64,000 nucleotides of DNA from Tetracentron sinense (GCA_015143295.1 JABCRI010001343.1:186001-250000); one strand, 5' to 3'; positions 1 to 11,899 are shown, numbered from the stretch's first letter. Numbers and translations: made by a program. The notes: generated by a model not told the origin, from the sequence alone.

Positions 1-1110
1 CTCCAAGCTCTGTGGACGTTCTTTTCATGTTTAAGAGTGGTAAGGATTCAAGTCTAGAGTCTTTCACACATTCCCCCGTCACCTAGAAGGTACAATGCAC
101 CTAAATGCAACTATATAAACTGTCTTTTGGAAGAATCCTTTTAATTCTCCACTACTAATATATTATTATTTTTCTTAGCATATATATATATATATATATT
201 AGTAAAGGTGTACATGCTTTGGACATATTAATTTTTTATATATAAAAAAACATAATTATGAATAAATTAAAAATATAATATTATTATTTATAATTTTATG
301 ACCTCAATTAGATGATATTAAGAAATAATATTACTAAATAAGTACTCATGTGTAGGTCCCGCTTAGCATATTAATTTGAATTGATAATAAACAGTAAACA
401 AAACCCCATATCTCACATTCTATATCACTAATTAAGGGATCAATTCTCAATTTTCAAAAAATAGAAGGATTAATTTTGTCTTACTAAAATAATGTAAAAA
501 TTTAAAAGCTCATCCAAAAATAATATATTGAATAAATTAATTCATCTAAGACAATTATAGAAAAAGAAAATAGTCAATATGGTCTGCTATGTGAGTGTTC
601 TAAATCAATATCTTTCAGGTGCATCTTGTGGGATGGATGCATCATAAATTATGGTCACCATATGCTCCCGTGCTATCATATATATAGTTACTCTATTGTA
701 GCACTCATTAATGGTTATTTCTAGTTTTCGCTAAAAAAGTAATGATAATAGGATTTAACAAAGACACCATAAACAAAAAGGTACCGACAAAAACTCAATG
801 GAATATATGATTCATAACACCTCAAATGTAGAAAACATACATTGATGCTTAGAAAGGGAGACAAGATACAACAAAACACCCCAAATGTATATAAGATATA
901 GCAAAACCGCATTTACTTAATGGAACAACCACATGTTGAGAAGATAAAAAACTTAAAACATAATGCAAACCAGTTGACTCTATATATGCTTAACTAATTG
1001 AGTATGAGACCACAACCATGGAACTTGTGTTCTGTGATACGTTCTAGTTTCTCTTTCTCAATCATAGCAAACCTAGCTGGCTTGTAGAAAATAAAGGAAA
1101 TCCTCATCAA
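1..1110. other. AT-rich intergenic DNA
   Basis: No open frame with recognisable protein content is visible on either strand. The stretch is AT-rich and holds a TA microsatellite at about 180-201. The short frames present show no domain, codon pattern or splice context. Confidence 0.6.
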
Positions 1111-1111
1111 C

Positions 1112-1270
1112 GTCTGTTATCATCTTAGGATGGAATCTTAAGATTCTAAACAATAACCTACATTCCAATCTTGTTTCCATATCTATCCTCTTGTCTGTTA
1201 CCATCTTAAGATGGAATCTTAAGATTCTAAACTATAACCTACATTCCAATCTTATTTCCTTATCCTCTTG
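1112..1270. repeat. Two-copy tandem repeat, period about 80 bp
   Basis: Two adjacent copies (about 1112-1192 and 1193-1270) both begin GTCTGTTA and contain ATGGAATCTTAAGATTCTAA followed by the same downstream words, with a handful of substitutions. Each copy carries the short palindrome AATCTTAAGATT. No coding content was recognised. Confidence 0.85.
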
Positions 1271-3020
1271 TAATCATATCCAATTCTTACTTACTGTATT
1301 TGTAATATGTCCTAGAAACAAACGGTTCTCTCTTAATTCACGATATATAATCGAAGGGATTGAGACGTCCTCTCCAATTGAGAGTTTCCTTTTACCACTA
1401 CTTGGTTGCAGATTTAGTTTTGCTGAGTATGTCACTCGTGCGTTTCTTAAAGTGGGTTTGAAATAATGTCACAAGTCCAACAAAAGTCTTAACAGAAACC
1501 TTGGTGCAGGTAGTGGGAAAAGCTAATACTCTTATCTCTCTAGTGGGAAGGTTGGACAGTGTGATCGAGTTTCCTCTACTATCTTATTGTAGCAAACTGA
1601 AAAAAGAAAAGAAAAATAATAGTGATGACATGCATCTATGAACGCTGCAGTAGCGTGGGACTCTTGGGTTTTTTAAAATGTTGATAATATTCATCCATTG
1701 ATACAAAACCCATATAAACATTCACTAATGGGAGACGCCACCACTGATTGTTGACCTGCATATTTTACTATCATCATCTATTACTGGGTGTGTGTTCTCA
1801 ACATGAGAAACACACAGATTATTGTATTGAATATATTAGAGAAGTTGATGGAGTTTGAGAGTAAATACAATACTCGAAGATAAGATTTGTAAAACATAAA
1901 GACTATCTTTATCTCTTTTAAATAGGCATCCTTCTTTGAAAGCACTAAAATTCTATTCGAATGAAATTTTGCTAAGAATATAGAGTAATTTGTTTGTATA
2001 AGAATTTTTTCTAATAGAGTCCTTAATATAAAATACTTATCACTTAATCACATACATATTAAAAAAGTTACTAATAACAAATTATAAACAAACTAAACTT
2101 CTATTAATATTTTTAATAGATACCATAAATTAATAAATTAAATATTTTTATTAAAGGGTATTTACGTCCAAGTAAAGTTTTGCATATTCCTTATACTTTT
2201 ATTATATATATATATATAATGGGTCGAGCTTTTAACGAATCGAGTACAAAGGTATTTAAACTCGGCTCTTTTACTAAACGAGCCGTAAACTAGTGTTTAA
2301 GTTTCAAGTTTATTTGATAAGCAACCCAAGCCGCAAGCTGGGCTCAAGCTCGGACAGGTCACGACCACCGATCCTCATATTATTGGCCTATTCAGGGGCG
2401 CATTTGGCCCCTGCTAGTTTTGTAGATAGAAAAATGCTCTGAATTTTGGGCTTTCAAGGGTCGGGCTGGGCTGGGCCAGATTGACACTCCTATTCGTGAA
2501 AAAAGGACAAGGTCCAGTTGAGCTATTCAGCGGCAGCCATGATGAACTGGGTTAAAACGTGCTTGGGTTATATCCAACCCAGTTTTGACAATCCCCAAGT
2601 TAAGAATAACACTATCCATATCAATATGGGAACGTTCGGGGTGGTAAGGACACCCATACGTGGCTGATTTTAGTGACGCTGATTTTCCAATCGATGGTAA
2701 GATTTAGTCAATCAGCTACGTGGTACGGTTAGGGAAGGATCAGGTTCATTTACGCTGATGAACTGCACTTGCACCATATATTTATCGTTGTCAAATATCA
2801 GGCGGGGAACCTGATCCGGCTCATGCGGTGGGTGTATTAGTCATATCAGGACAAGTGGGAGAGCAAATACGAAGGGGTGTCGGGGTGGGCCCAATTAACC
2901 TGTGATGATGACATTTTTATACGGAAACTGCGATAAACAAAATCGCTGCACTACAAACGGTGGAGTGCTGAAGTCATCCTCCTTTTTGGGACTTGAACCT
3001 TCTATTTTAAAGTTGAGGAA
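1271..3020. other. Intergenic DNA with decayed repeats
   Basis: No gene is recognised. It includes a TA microsatellite near 2200-2220 and a stretch rich in GAGCTCG/GGCTCG words. Around 2630-2850 a GGATCAGGTTC word and a later GAACCTGATCC word face each other, a possible old MITE that I cannot delimit. Confidence 0.45.
2221..2490. mobile_element. Degenerate hAT-like MITE end (GAGCTCG-rich)
   Basis: The right edge near 2475-2492 reads as the inverse of TAGGAGTGTCAATCTGGCC. That resembles the ends of GAGCTCG-rich hAT MITEs such as the complete copy at 57521-58046. The left end is lost in a TA repeat, so no target-site duplication can be shown. The class is inferred from terminal resemblance only. 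Confidence 0.4.
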
Positions 3021-3023
3021 TAG

Positions 3024-3577
3024 GGCTTGGATTGTCTCTGACGAAGTCAGAAACCCTTCTCCGGCAACCATATAACACAGATATGTGGCGACAAAAAAAA
3101 AATTTATTTCGTTTTCTATTATGATTTTGACTTTTTCCCGCATCTCACCTCTCCCTGTAACTCACCTCTTAATCGTCATCTGTCAAGGAGTGTGTAAAGA
3201 AATCAAAACCACCATGATTTTAATTTCATCACTTGTCCCTATTTTTGGCCTAAGATTCTCTCTACCACATGCTAGAACCATATATTATGCATCATTTAGT
3301 ATAAAATAGTGAATAAGTCATTTCATTTTCTCCCTATTTTTGACTTCTCCTCATTGATAGTCTCACCTTTTTTCTCACACTATATCACCATGTGTCTCGA
3401 CATGTGTGGAAAAGTCAAAAATCAAATGGGACAATGATTTCACTTCTCCCACCACATGGCACATAATGTGTGGTTACACCAGACACTTTTCTGGTATGTG
3501 ACAGAGAGAATCTGAAGCTCCTATTCTATGGTTGCCTAAGACAAGGGGTTTCTGGCTTTGCTAGGGAATCTGAGGCC
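3024..3577. mobile_element. MITE or nested MITE pair with about 50-bp terminal inverted repeats
   Basis: The left arm (3024-3075) contains CAGAAACCC and ends in GGCAACCATA. The right arm (about 3525-3577) is its imperfect inverse. A second inner set of ends, including TTCTGGTATGTGACAGAG, resembles the family at 32189 and 61503, so one element probably sits inside another. The interior carries the AAGTCATTTCATTTTCTCCC module shared with several other MITEs here. Target-site duplications were not resolved. Confidence 0.6.
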
Positions 3578-3884
3578 TGAGGGGTAATTCCATAACTGTC
3601 CCACACTCACAAAGGCCCTTGAACTCTGGTTAAAAGTTTTAACCCTATTGTTAAATTTTGTATTTGATTGAAGTTGACCAACTATCTCTAACCGTTGGAT
3701 TTTAAGAGTTTTCACTATTTTTCTTTACCTAATCCGAAGAAGGTAAATGATGAAAAGGAAAACACTTACAAATTACAACTATGGTTCATTGATCAAGCAT
3801 ATGTGCCAAGTGGCACAAAAAAGTCAGGCGGTGTAGGCAACATTACTTATACATTACGTGATCAGAGCCAATTGTGATTCAACT

Positions 3885-4106
3885 CGAGAGGAAGTTCAAT
3901 CGCACTAATCTTTGAAGTTCAACAGTATAACCTTATTTTATTGAAAGAATATTTTTTAAAAATTACTCTTTAGTGATTCTATTTCATCAAAAAAAAAAAA
4001 AAACTTAACAACAAGTGAACCCCAAGAATTAGAGAATCTTAACCACAATTTTAATCAGGGTTAAAAGAGACACATGTGAATCAATGGATGCAATTGAACT
4101 CTCCTA
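3885..4106. mobile_element. MITE of the GAGAGTTCAATCG family
   Basis: The left end carries AGGAAGTTCAATCGCAC and the right end carries the inverse, GCAATTGAACTCTCCT. Inside the right arm are AATCTTAACCACA and GACACATGTG, both found in the better copy at 9195-9494. The copy is eroded and has no coding capacity. Confidence 0.55.
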
Positions 4107-5160
4107 ATTTTTCTTTTGATCGGTAATCAAAGAGATATATTAAAAAAAAAAACTGGAGAATGATACAAACATGAGTTTACAGTTGCGTAAACTTTGGAAA
4201 ATAAACTAGATGATCTGATTTGGAGTATTACCTCAACAGAGTTCCCAGATTTACCCCTCTATCCTGTACTGAAATTTAATCTAAGAGCAATATGCGAATA
4301 CAAGCATGGATAAGAGAGATAGATGATGGAAAGTTCTTGAAAACTTTATTGTTTCTCTCTTCAAATGGACCATGAAATGGTTCTAGGAAGCACAGATTAA
4401 ATTATCTTCTTAGCACCATCCATATTAGTCAATGATCAGCAAGATAAAAAATTTCTATAAGGACGAAGGAAAGACTTAATCTACCCCTAAACGGGATAAA
4501 AAATACCCTCGGATAACACCCCCATAATAGGATAGTGTAGTAACAAATGATCCATAATTTCTTCCACTTGAAATCATAGGAAGCAATGATTAACCATACT
4601 CCATCCTCTATTTTTTAGGTAATCACACGTAAAGATTTTGACTCTATTCTATCGGTTGAATTATTGGTGTTCAACATAAAATTTAATTATTATTATTTTC
4701 TTATTTATTGCGCAGCTGTGAAAGACTATAGAATGGCCGTAAATAATGGTGAACCAAACCAGGTACCCACGTGGCGCATTTATAGAGAGACTTTGATCGT
4801 GGGACGCCCTGATGTGACCCCAACGAGCCACTGGGAATGGGCCTGCCATCTCAAGTTGGCCATGAGCCAATCCTTTGGTTATATTTTGGCGATTGTACCC
4901 TTCAACTTAATTAATACGGGGTGAATATAGGGATAACCTATGGACCTTCCAAATGGGGTCTTCTGAGATCTTAATGGATCTTTGCTGAATATTTTGTCTA
5001 ACTAGATTGCTTTCCTTTGAAGTTTCGTCGAAAAGCACTTTAAGGGCTAAGAAAAAAATTGATAAATCACCGACCATTACACCGTCATGCAAGGACCCGG
5101 TGATGGCATTCCCGCCGCAAAACTCCCCAAGTAAAAATGGTAACATAATGAGTCCCCTTA
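4107..5160. other. Intergenic DNA, no gene recognised
   Basis: Open frames at about 4664-4924 and 4907-5203 on opposite strands have no recognisable domain, no promoter context and no splice structure. I see nothing else to support in this stretch. Confidence 0.45.
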
Positions 5161-5163
5161 TTC

Positions 5164-5415
5164 CCCTTATGCCCTTGAGATTGCCACATGTCCCTATTGA
5201 CACCCTTTAACTATGGTTAAAATTCACATAATCTCAGGATTCACCTACTTATCCTTGGTTTTTAGAAAAAAATATTTAAATAATTTTAACCTTAGAAGCT
5301 AGTGAATTTTAAACTAGGGTTCGAAAATAAATTTGATATTTTTAAAAAAAAACCAAGGATAGGTGGGTGAGAGGGTATTAATAGGGACACGTGGCGGCCT
5401 CAAAGGCATTACCGG
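5164..5415. mobile_element. MITE with long imperfect inverted repeats
   Basis: The arms 5164-5270 and 5330-5415 are inverted copies. The left has TGCCACATGTCCCTATTGAC and then CTTATCCTTGGTTTTTA; the right has the reverse, including AACCAAGGATA and GGGACACGTGGC. Related but diverged sequence occurs near 48870-48960 and 51640-51810. The element has no coding capacity. Confidence 0.6.
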
Positions 5416-5599
5416 GAAAAAAAATTCTCAAAATAAAAAAACTATCCCAAAAAACAATTTCTCAGGGGCTTCGCCCCCGAACCCCCAAATTTCATATTGT
5501 GAGAGAAAATTCTCAGGTTTGATGCACATCAATAACTATTTGGCTGGTAGAACAATCAAAATGACATCCACTTGTAAATAAAACTAAGAAAAGAGAGGG

Positions 5600-6250
5600 C
5601 ATGTGTGCATCCTGAAATAAGCTCCGATGGTAAAGTCAGTAAACGAAAAAGAGGGTAAATAGTAAAATCATAGAGACACTGGAACACTGAGAGCTAAAAC
5701 ACTAAGATGAAAGTTAAGGTACTGTCTTCGGATATTCCCTTATCAATCCTAATGCACTGGGTCTCCGGGGTATTTATAGGTTAAGTTTGGGATGCCAATA
5801 GATGACCATCGATAACTTGGATGACCATGTCATAAGTTTGCCACTCATTACCAAATATGTCAGACATATTTGATGACAAACGCAGCACACGGGGGAGCCT
5901 ATAATCTCTAAGTCGGTTTGTGGATCGAAAACTCATTTGAGGTGACTAGCAATAAATGCTAAGACAGTGCTTTCCACCTAACGTCAGAGAAAAATAATCG
6001 CTTCCTGAGGATCGGGTCTTGAAAGTCGATCTCGTTGTCGACATAAAACGCGGGCTCATTGTTCACACTGAGGACAATACCGTTGTCTTGATGACTACGA
6101 GTTCGTTGTCTAGAGAACAACATTCCCGTTGTGAGGAGCACAAAGAGTTTGTTGTCATACACACAACGATTATGTACTCAAAAACACATATAAGCTCGTA
6201 TTCACCGTTTAACACCGAAAACATGTTTTTTGCCACAATACAAGATTAAA
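5600..6250. repeat. Probable LTR-retrotransposon fragment
   Basis: The stretch starts with GCTCCGATGGTAAAGTCAGT, a word also present at about 50830 inside the MULE. It includes a TATA-like GGGTATTTATAGG near 5768, compatible with an LTR promoter. Neither a partner LTR nor an internal domain is visible, so the assignment is tentative. Confidence 0.35.
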
Positions 6251-6439
6251 TTATGAATTTTATCCCTTACACATACCCTCAAATCAATTTTTTTTTATAC
6301 ATGTATTTTGGCCCCCCCAATGAAAAATTCCTGGCTCCACCCCTGGTGGTACATAAATTTCGTATGTCTTAACATTATTGCAAACTTTCAGTATAATTGT
6401 GACATAGCACATATTTTATCATTTATACGTGTGTTACTG

Positions 6440-7210
6440 TGTCAAGTAGGGGTATTATACAAGCCGGGGTAGCTTGGTTGCTCGGCTCAACCCAACCAAG
6501 CTGAGCTCAAGCTTGATTTTTAGGTTTGATCAGTCAAACTGAGCCAAGTTTTCAAACTTGAAATATTTTCATGCCGAGCTCGAGCCAAGGCTTGTTTGAT
6601 TCAGACCAAATTTATTAGGGCTCAATTCGGCCCGAGAATGGCTCGGCTTGAATTTTATTAAAATAAATAAATATATATATATATATATATGGGGGTTGAT
6701 AACGTTCACGTCCTTACGTGAACGTTATCAACTTCATGCTGTGCAAATTTAGGGGCAATTTGGATATTAACATGGGCAGAAAGGCTATTTTTGGAAAAAT
6801 GAAAAAAATTGATTTTATAAAAATATCTAACATAGGAAGCATAATTACAAAACTGCTATTCAAATTATCACGCAAGGCGTGAACTCTAACATTTCCCTAT
6901 ATATATATATATATCATTATTACATATAGAAATAATTTAAAATATTATTATTTTATTTATTTAAAAAAAATATTCAAGCCGAGCTCGAGCCAAGCCAAGC
7001 CCGACTCAAGCTAGAATCAATTCGGGTCGAGTCGAGCTTCGAGTCGTGCTGTATGAATTCGGGCCGAGCTTCAAGCTGATTTTTTTACACCATTTCGGGC
7101 CGAGCTGAGCTTCGAGCTTAAGAGAGAACTCTTTCAAGCCGAGCCGAGCAGGGCTACGCACGGCTCAACCCAACTAGAATAATAGTTTCAAGCCCATTGA
7201 GCGGAGTTCC
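6440..7210. mobile_element. GAGCTCG-rich degenerate hAT-like element with a nested insertion
   Basis: Both flanks (about 6465-6650 and 6975-7190) are packed with GGCTCGG/GAGCTCG words in opposite orientation. The left edge reads TAGGGGTATTATACAAGCC, similar to hAT-type MITE ends. The centre is interrupted by another small element at about 6691-6900, between two TA microsatellites. Exact ends and target-site duplication were not determined. Confidence 0.45.
6691..6900. mobile_element. Nested MITE with a terminal hairpin
   Basis: This short element lies between TA repeats on both sides and may use TA as target. Its left end includes a perfect hairpin at 6695-6732: arms GTTGATAACGTTCACGT and the exact reverse complement, around a CCTT loop. 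The right end (about 6872-6900) has the related word GGCGTGAACTCTAACATTTCC in inverse orientation. It has no coding capacity. Confidence 0.5.
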
Positions 7211-7489
7211 CCTTTTCAAGCATAGATGGTGATCACTATATTTTAATAATTGTAAAAAAAAATATGGATAATTTTGTAAAGATATTTTAAAAAATTATAA
7301 AATTGTCACCTATTTACAATAAAAGAAAATTTCCGCTCTTACACTTGAAGAAAAACTCTATATGATATTTAAAATCAATAAATATATTTTGGAAAATGTT
7401 TAACTTACTGCTGCATTTCATTGTGTAGTGGAATATGCAGTTCTCATTGGTCCATATCTTTTTTTTTAACACCCATCAACAATTGTTAA

Positions 7490-7948
7490 GAGCATTCCTA
7501 GTAGTCTCATCAAATTTTAATCACCAAAATAGTCAAAACTCACAAAAAGTTATTTTGGTGAAACACTTTTTTAGAACACTCCCAACATCCTCACCATTTT
7601 AACAAAAAAATGAGAGAAACAATATTTTATTATTTGTGTCGGAAAACAAAAAAGGAAGAGATAAACATTATTTTATTGTTTATGTGCGACCACAAGAAAG
7701 GAAGGGAGAGAGAGAAAAACCTTTATTTTATTATTTATGTGGGCCCAAAAAAATGAGGGAAAGAGAAATTTTAGCTTTGGTGGATGTACACTAACTCACT
7801 AAACTTGGTGAGTACTCTACACTCACCAAACCCAAATATTTATTTTGCTGAGTCTTGGTGAGGCTACTGGAGAGAGTTTTTTAGCATTTTTTTAGCCATT
7901 TGGCTCACCAAAATGGTGGTTATTTTGGTAGGGCTGTTAGGAATGTTC
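7490..7948. mobile_element. MITE, PIF/Harbinger-like, 3-bp TAA target duplication
   Basis: The element starts GAGCATTCCTAGTAG and ends with the inverse GGAATGTTC. TAA lies immediately outside both ends (7487-7489 and 7949-7951). Subterminal CACCAAAAT and ATTTTGGTG words extend the inverted repeat. Length is about 459 bp with no coding content. A 3-bp TAA/TTA duplication is the usual signature of PIF/Harbinger MITEs. Confidence 0.65.
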
Positions 7949-8149
7949 TAAGATTCATTTGCTCATAGAGTTAGGGAGTCTAACTTTGGTTTTAGGAGAA
8001 AAAAATCAAAATCTTAACTTTAATAATAATCAAAAAGCTATTAAAAGGGATACGTGAACACTAACATTTGACTACTTAGTCAATTAGTGCCCATATAGTG
8101 CCCAACACGTGATGGTGGATATACAACCATCACATCCCCCTACTTAGTC

Positions 8150-8353
8150 AACTAGGCTTGACCTAGTGGTAAGTGTATCTCCCCTCATGGTGAAGGTTCG
8201 GGGATCGATCCCGGGGGGTGATGGTTGTATATCCACCCTCTTTGCCAAGCTCACTTGCTAGGCCTCTTTGGCAAGCTATGCTAGGCTCTAACCCTCTAAC
8301 CCTTTAGACTAATCCTGTAGACCACTTGAGCATTCCAAACAAAAAAAAAAAAG
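8150..8353 (+). mobile_element. SINE retrotransposon
   Basis: The head resembles a tRNA-type pol III promoter: an A-box-like TGACCTAGTGGTAAG at about 8159-8173, and a B-box-like GGTTCGGGGATCGATCCC about 30 bp downstream. The copy ends in an A-rich tail near 8340-8353. A possible TGCCCATATA duplication flanks a somewhat larger interval (about 8087 and 8358), so the left boundary is uncertain. Confidence 0.65.
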
Positions 8354-8423
8354 GTAATGCCCATATATTTACTATATAATATATTCATAGACATAAACAA
8401 AAACGTCTGAACTTGCCTCTACA

Positions 8424-8652
8424 GGATGGGATTTGATCTAGCTCTTGCCGAATTAAAATCATCTTGTCTCTTTTTTGGGTGTGACATGTGGTGATAAAAA
8501 GGAGATAAGATATCAAATCGAGAGAAGTCAAAAAAAAAAAAAAAAAAAAAAAAGAGAAATAAAATAACTTCTCCCCTTTATCGCCACATGTCGGACAAAG
8601 GCCTTAGGCCAGATTATTTTGATCCGGCGAGAGCCGGATCAAATCCCATCCC
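8424..8652. mobile_element. Mutator-type MITE with 10-bp target duplication
   Basis: The element starts GGATGGGATTTGATCTAGC and ends with the inverse GATCAAATCCCATCC. The flanks TGCCTCTACA (8414-8423) and TGCTTCTACA (8653-8662) form a 10-bp target duplication with one mismatch. The centre contains a long A run (about 8530-8553) and the module AGAAGTCA, CTTCTCC and CGCCACATGT found in other MITEs of the window. Confidence 0.7.
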
Positions 8653-8662
8653 TGCTTCTACA

Positions 8663-9190
8663 TAACGGACGTTAAAGGAGTCAACTCAAATATCTGCCAC
8701 TGTACCTTTCGATCAAGGTATTAACTATTAATGATGGATTAAAAGATGTCATTTCAGATGTTACTAAAAGTGGTTAGTTCGGGAGAGAGGTCACATTGGT
8801 ATTTTTTAGTACATTCTAAGGGTACTGATGTCATCTTACGTTTATCGAAACCCGAGAGGTGACCTTTGGTCCTAATGAATGACCTTAAAATCTCGACCGC
8901 TGCGGACCCTCTGCTCCGTACTTAAGAGAGAGGTAGTGGTAAGGAGCAAGTTCCGAGGTGTCCTTACGAGTCATAGAGAGTGATAGGAACTTGGGATATT
9001 TTCAAAGTCGTACCAAAATGCCCCTACATTTTAACAGAATAAAGTTCAATGATATTCAGTGATTTCTCGCCCCAGCCTCCTCAGTCCAAATTGCACTCAT
9101 CAGTCCAAATTGCACTCTCCACTCCTCTATTTTAGAAGACAGCAATAATTGGCTCCACTGGCGAGGAGTTCGAGCCAATCACGATTGAAA
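8663..9190. other. Intergenic DNA, no gene recognised
   Basis: No open frame or RNA structure that I can support. The sequence is of mixed composition, with no recognisable element ends. Confidence 0.4.
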
Positions 9191-9194
9191 TGTG

Positions 9195-9494
9195 GGAGAG
9201 TTCAATTGCTCCCACAGTTCAACACATGTCCTTTTTTAAACCTTTATTAACAAAGATTAAGATTCTATAATCTTTAATGTTCAGTAATTTAACCTTAATT
9301 TTCTATAAAAAAAAAATTCAAAAATATATAACTCTGGTTATGAATTTTTAACTCTTAAGATTAATATATTTTTTAATATATTTTAAAGAAAACTAAGGTT
9401 AGATTATTAAATATTAATGGTTAGGAAATCTTAATCATGATTAATAGAGATTAAAGGGGACACTTGTTGACCCATGGGAGCGATTGAACTCTCC
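9195..9494. mobile_element. MITE, best copy of the GAGAGTTCAATCG family
   Basis: The ends are inverted copies: GGAGAGTTCAATTGCTCCCA on the left and the inverse of GGAGAGTTCAATCGCTCCCA on the right. Subterminal AACACATGTCC and AAGATTAAGATT words are also mirrored, giving arms of roughly 90 bp or more around an AT-rich core. The family recurs at about 3885, 31198 and 60093. No protein is encoded. Confidence 0.7.
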
Positions 9495-9566
9495 TTGAAT
9501 TCAATCTCACTGGGCGAAGAGAGCTCTTCACTCTGAAAAAGCTGCTCCTTCAATTGCCATTAAATT

Positions 9567-9838
9567 TCCTTCTAATGTCGGGAGCTTCACCTTGTGGTGT
9601 TGTTACCTTCAACCAAAAAAACCAAATCATGGTCTTAGTCCCACATCGGTTTTGCACCCGAGCCCTCTTACCCTTATAAGTTCCATCACGCCTCAAATGG
9701 TTGGTACCCGTTTTGAGAAGTGTTTAGGTGAAGCTTATATTGGTTGAGGGTGTTTGTAGAATGTGTGTGTGCGTGTGAATGTGTGTAATCTTCCTTTTAA
9801 TGCCTGTAGCTTCACCTTGTGTTGTTGCTTTCAACAAA
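9567..9838. repeat. Direct repeats flanking a short unclassified insert
   Basis: A motif of about 50 bp containing AGCTTCACCTTGTGGTGTTG occurs at about 9567-9617 and again, slightly diverged, at 9791-9838. The same phrase recurs once at about 55895 within the MULE. The enclosed segment includes TAGTCCCACATCGG, a word also present in the copia LTRs. The relationship is unresolved. Confidence 0.4.
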
Positions 9839-9839
9839 A

Positions 9840-11660
9840 TAAAAAATAAAAAATTTGTCATTAAATTGGATAAAGGTTTTTTTTTTTAGCTTTATGATTA
9901 ATTTTTTTATCTAAAACCAAAGGTAGAAGGATAAGTGAATCTTAATTACATTAAAAAGTAAAAAATAAAAAACAAAAAGTTAACATCACTCGTGGGAAGA
10001 AAAAGGGAGCCGAGATGCCACCGACTAAAAAGGTAATTATTTTCCTTTAAAAGATAGGATTTTGTGAAGATCCCTAGGCGAAAAGTGCAAGTAGCAGAGA
10101 TTAGGTTAGGCTTCACTCGCTCCTTAGCATGGTCCTTGGGAGTTTGGGTCTGACATTGGATGATTCTAGAACAATATACGCAATCGATTAATCAGAGTAT
10201 AAGCAAAGTTCAACAGCCAAATGAATGCATCTCATTATGGACACCATCTCCTATCAGTTCATATCAGTTCAGATTATGGAAGAAAATGAAAGGGTTTAAA
10301 ATATGCAATAGAGAGAGTACAAATAGACTTGAAACCTTTGTGTTTTTTTTTTTTAACTCGGGATGTCCCCAACCCTTTGGGTCAGGCCTCTCTTTGAGGG
10401 AGGTTTGGGGATCCAATCCCCCAGGTATGAGTTGCAAGAAGTCCCCATACTAACATAGGTAAATGATATCTCCAAGCAAAAGAAAAAAGTGCAGAGACTA
10501 ACTTAACCCCACCTCATATGAAATTAGACTTTAAGTAATCAACCACACAGAATTTTATGACTAAGTTAGCAACAAATTGAGGTATGTAGTTGAAATTTTG
10601 TAATTGAACGGTTAATTGTCCAAATAAGATTGTTTAGGTTTAGGGTATTTTTCCCTTGCATGATACTGGTCCGACCTAGACACAACCTTAATTGACACAT
10701 TGCTACCTCTAGTTGGAGAATTAGCCATTTTAATGTCATGATAGTACTATTTTTCAGATTTTGAATTATTAATAAGAACAAAGTTGTCAAAACTTCAAAT
10801 ACAATTTTAATGTATGTGGTGAATAAAAAGAGCTTATGCAAAAACTTATTAAATTTCTTAATTAATGATAGATTTGAGAGTTTAACGGATCCTACCTATT
10901 AAGACCTTTAAATTTAGCGGTAAGACATGAAAAAATGTGTTCCTAACCAAGCAAAAGATGTGGAAATTAAGTTTCCAGCTATATTAAGACCTTCAATTAA
11001 TTAAGCCTTCTCAAATGCTACCAAAGTGTGGAAGAAGTTTTTTTGAGAGGGGTTTTCAAGATATGTGGTTAGGCAGCAACTCAGATAAAATGGTGAGTCT
11101 CTATCCTCCCCCCCGGGCCCACCACATGCACCTGAAAAAGTTGGGATGAATTTCTAAGGTGGCCAAGAGGAGAAGGAATCGAACTCAAGATGACGCTTCT
11201 TAAGCGTGATCTTGGCCGGCACACCAACCTCCTTTGGTTGTTGTGCTGGCTCAAACGAGTGAATTTGTCAACTATCATACTCTTTGAGACTCGATCTAGC
11301 TCTAGCTCTAGCTCTAGCTCTTGCTCAAACGTGTGTTGAAAGACCCACACTACCAATGGGGCAAGCAATGCTTCAAGGAAGGAATGAGTTCAACCTTTCT
11401 TCAAGGGGGAAAGGTGGAAAGGGTGGTGGCCAATGGGGCTAAGGTGTAATGGTGGGAAAAAGTGGAGCCATTTCTAAGTGGTACATAGTACACTTATCCC
11501 ATTCCTCCTATACCGTATCCCAAGAGAAGGAAAAGAAGCGTAGTCGGCAGGAATAATAAACAGAGATAGAAAAATAAATGGAAATCCGTCCCTCCACATT
11601 GCTCCCACACACCCACACCTTACTAAGTCAAGCTTTTCTTTTCTCTAGAAACGTGACTTT
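9840..11660. other. Intergenic DNA with small repeats
   Basis: Contents include a probable SINE 3' part on the minus strand (about 10335-10445, ending in a T run at 10339-10353) and an AGCTCT/AGCTAG hexamer run at about 11290-11325. Several open frames lack domains. The last 250 bp are pyrimidine-rich and probably belong to the MIR390 promoter. Confidence 0.4.
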
Positions 11661-11675
11661 GTCTGCCCTTCCTCC

Positions 11676-11683
11676 TATAAATA
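11676..11683 (+). promoter_or_regulatory. TATA box of MIR390
   Basis: TATAAATA in the context CTCCTATAAATAGAG, followed about 30 bp later by a pyrimidine/CA-rich start region near 11707-11715. It lies about 120 bp upstream of the miR390 arm, as expected for a pol II MIRNA promoter. No other good TATA box is closer. Confidence 0.7.
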
Positions 11684-11788
11684 GAGCACTCCTCTAACTC
11701 TTTCCCCCACCATCACATTGCTGTGAACTTCGAGATATTAGTTTTCTCATGAGCAGATCTTTTGTCATTTTGGTTATAAAAGTATTGG

Positions 11789-11896
11789 AGAATCTGTTAA
11801 GCTCAGGAGGGATAGCGCCACGGATGATGCTTCTAAAAAAGAGTAACGCTTTGATCATCCATAGCGCTGTCTATCCTGAGCTTCATAGGTTCTTCT
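11789..11896 (+). ncRNA. MIR390: MIR390 precursor hairpin
   Basis: The 5' arm at 11799-11819 reads AAGCTCAGGAGG followed by GATAGCGCC, which matches the conserved plant miR390 exactly as I know it. The 3' arm at 11865-11885 (CGCTGTCTATCCTGAGCTT plus CA) fits the passenger strand with the usual 2-nt 3' overhang. The stem continues outward (AGAATCTGT against ATAGGTTCT) and inward through GGATGAT/ATCATCC, leaving a terminal loop of about 25 nt. miR390 loads into AGO7 and cuts or primes TAS3 transcripts, whose tasiRNAs repress ARF2/3/4-type auxin response factors. A 128-codon frame (11749-12135) runs through the hairpin and is not thought to be a gene. Confidence 0.95.
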
Positions 11897-11899
11897 TAC

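Noticed and set aside
8150..8353. tRNA gene
   Set aside because: The A/B-box-like words lack a foldable cloverleaf and are followed by a SINE body and A tail.
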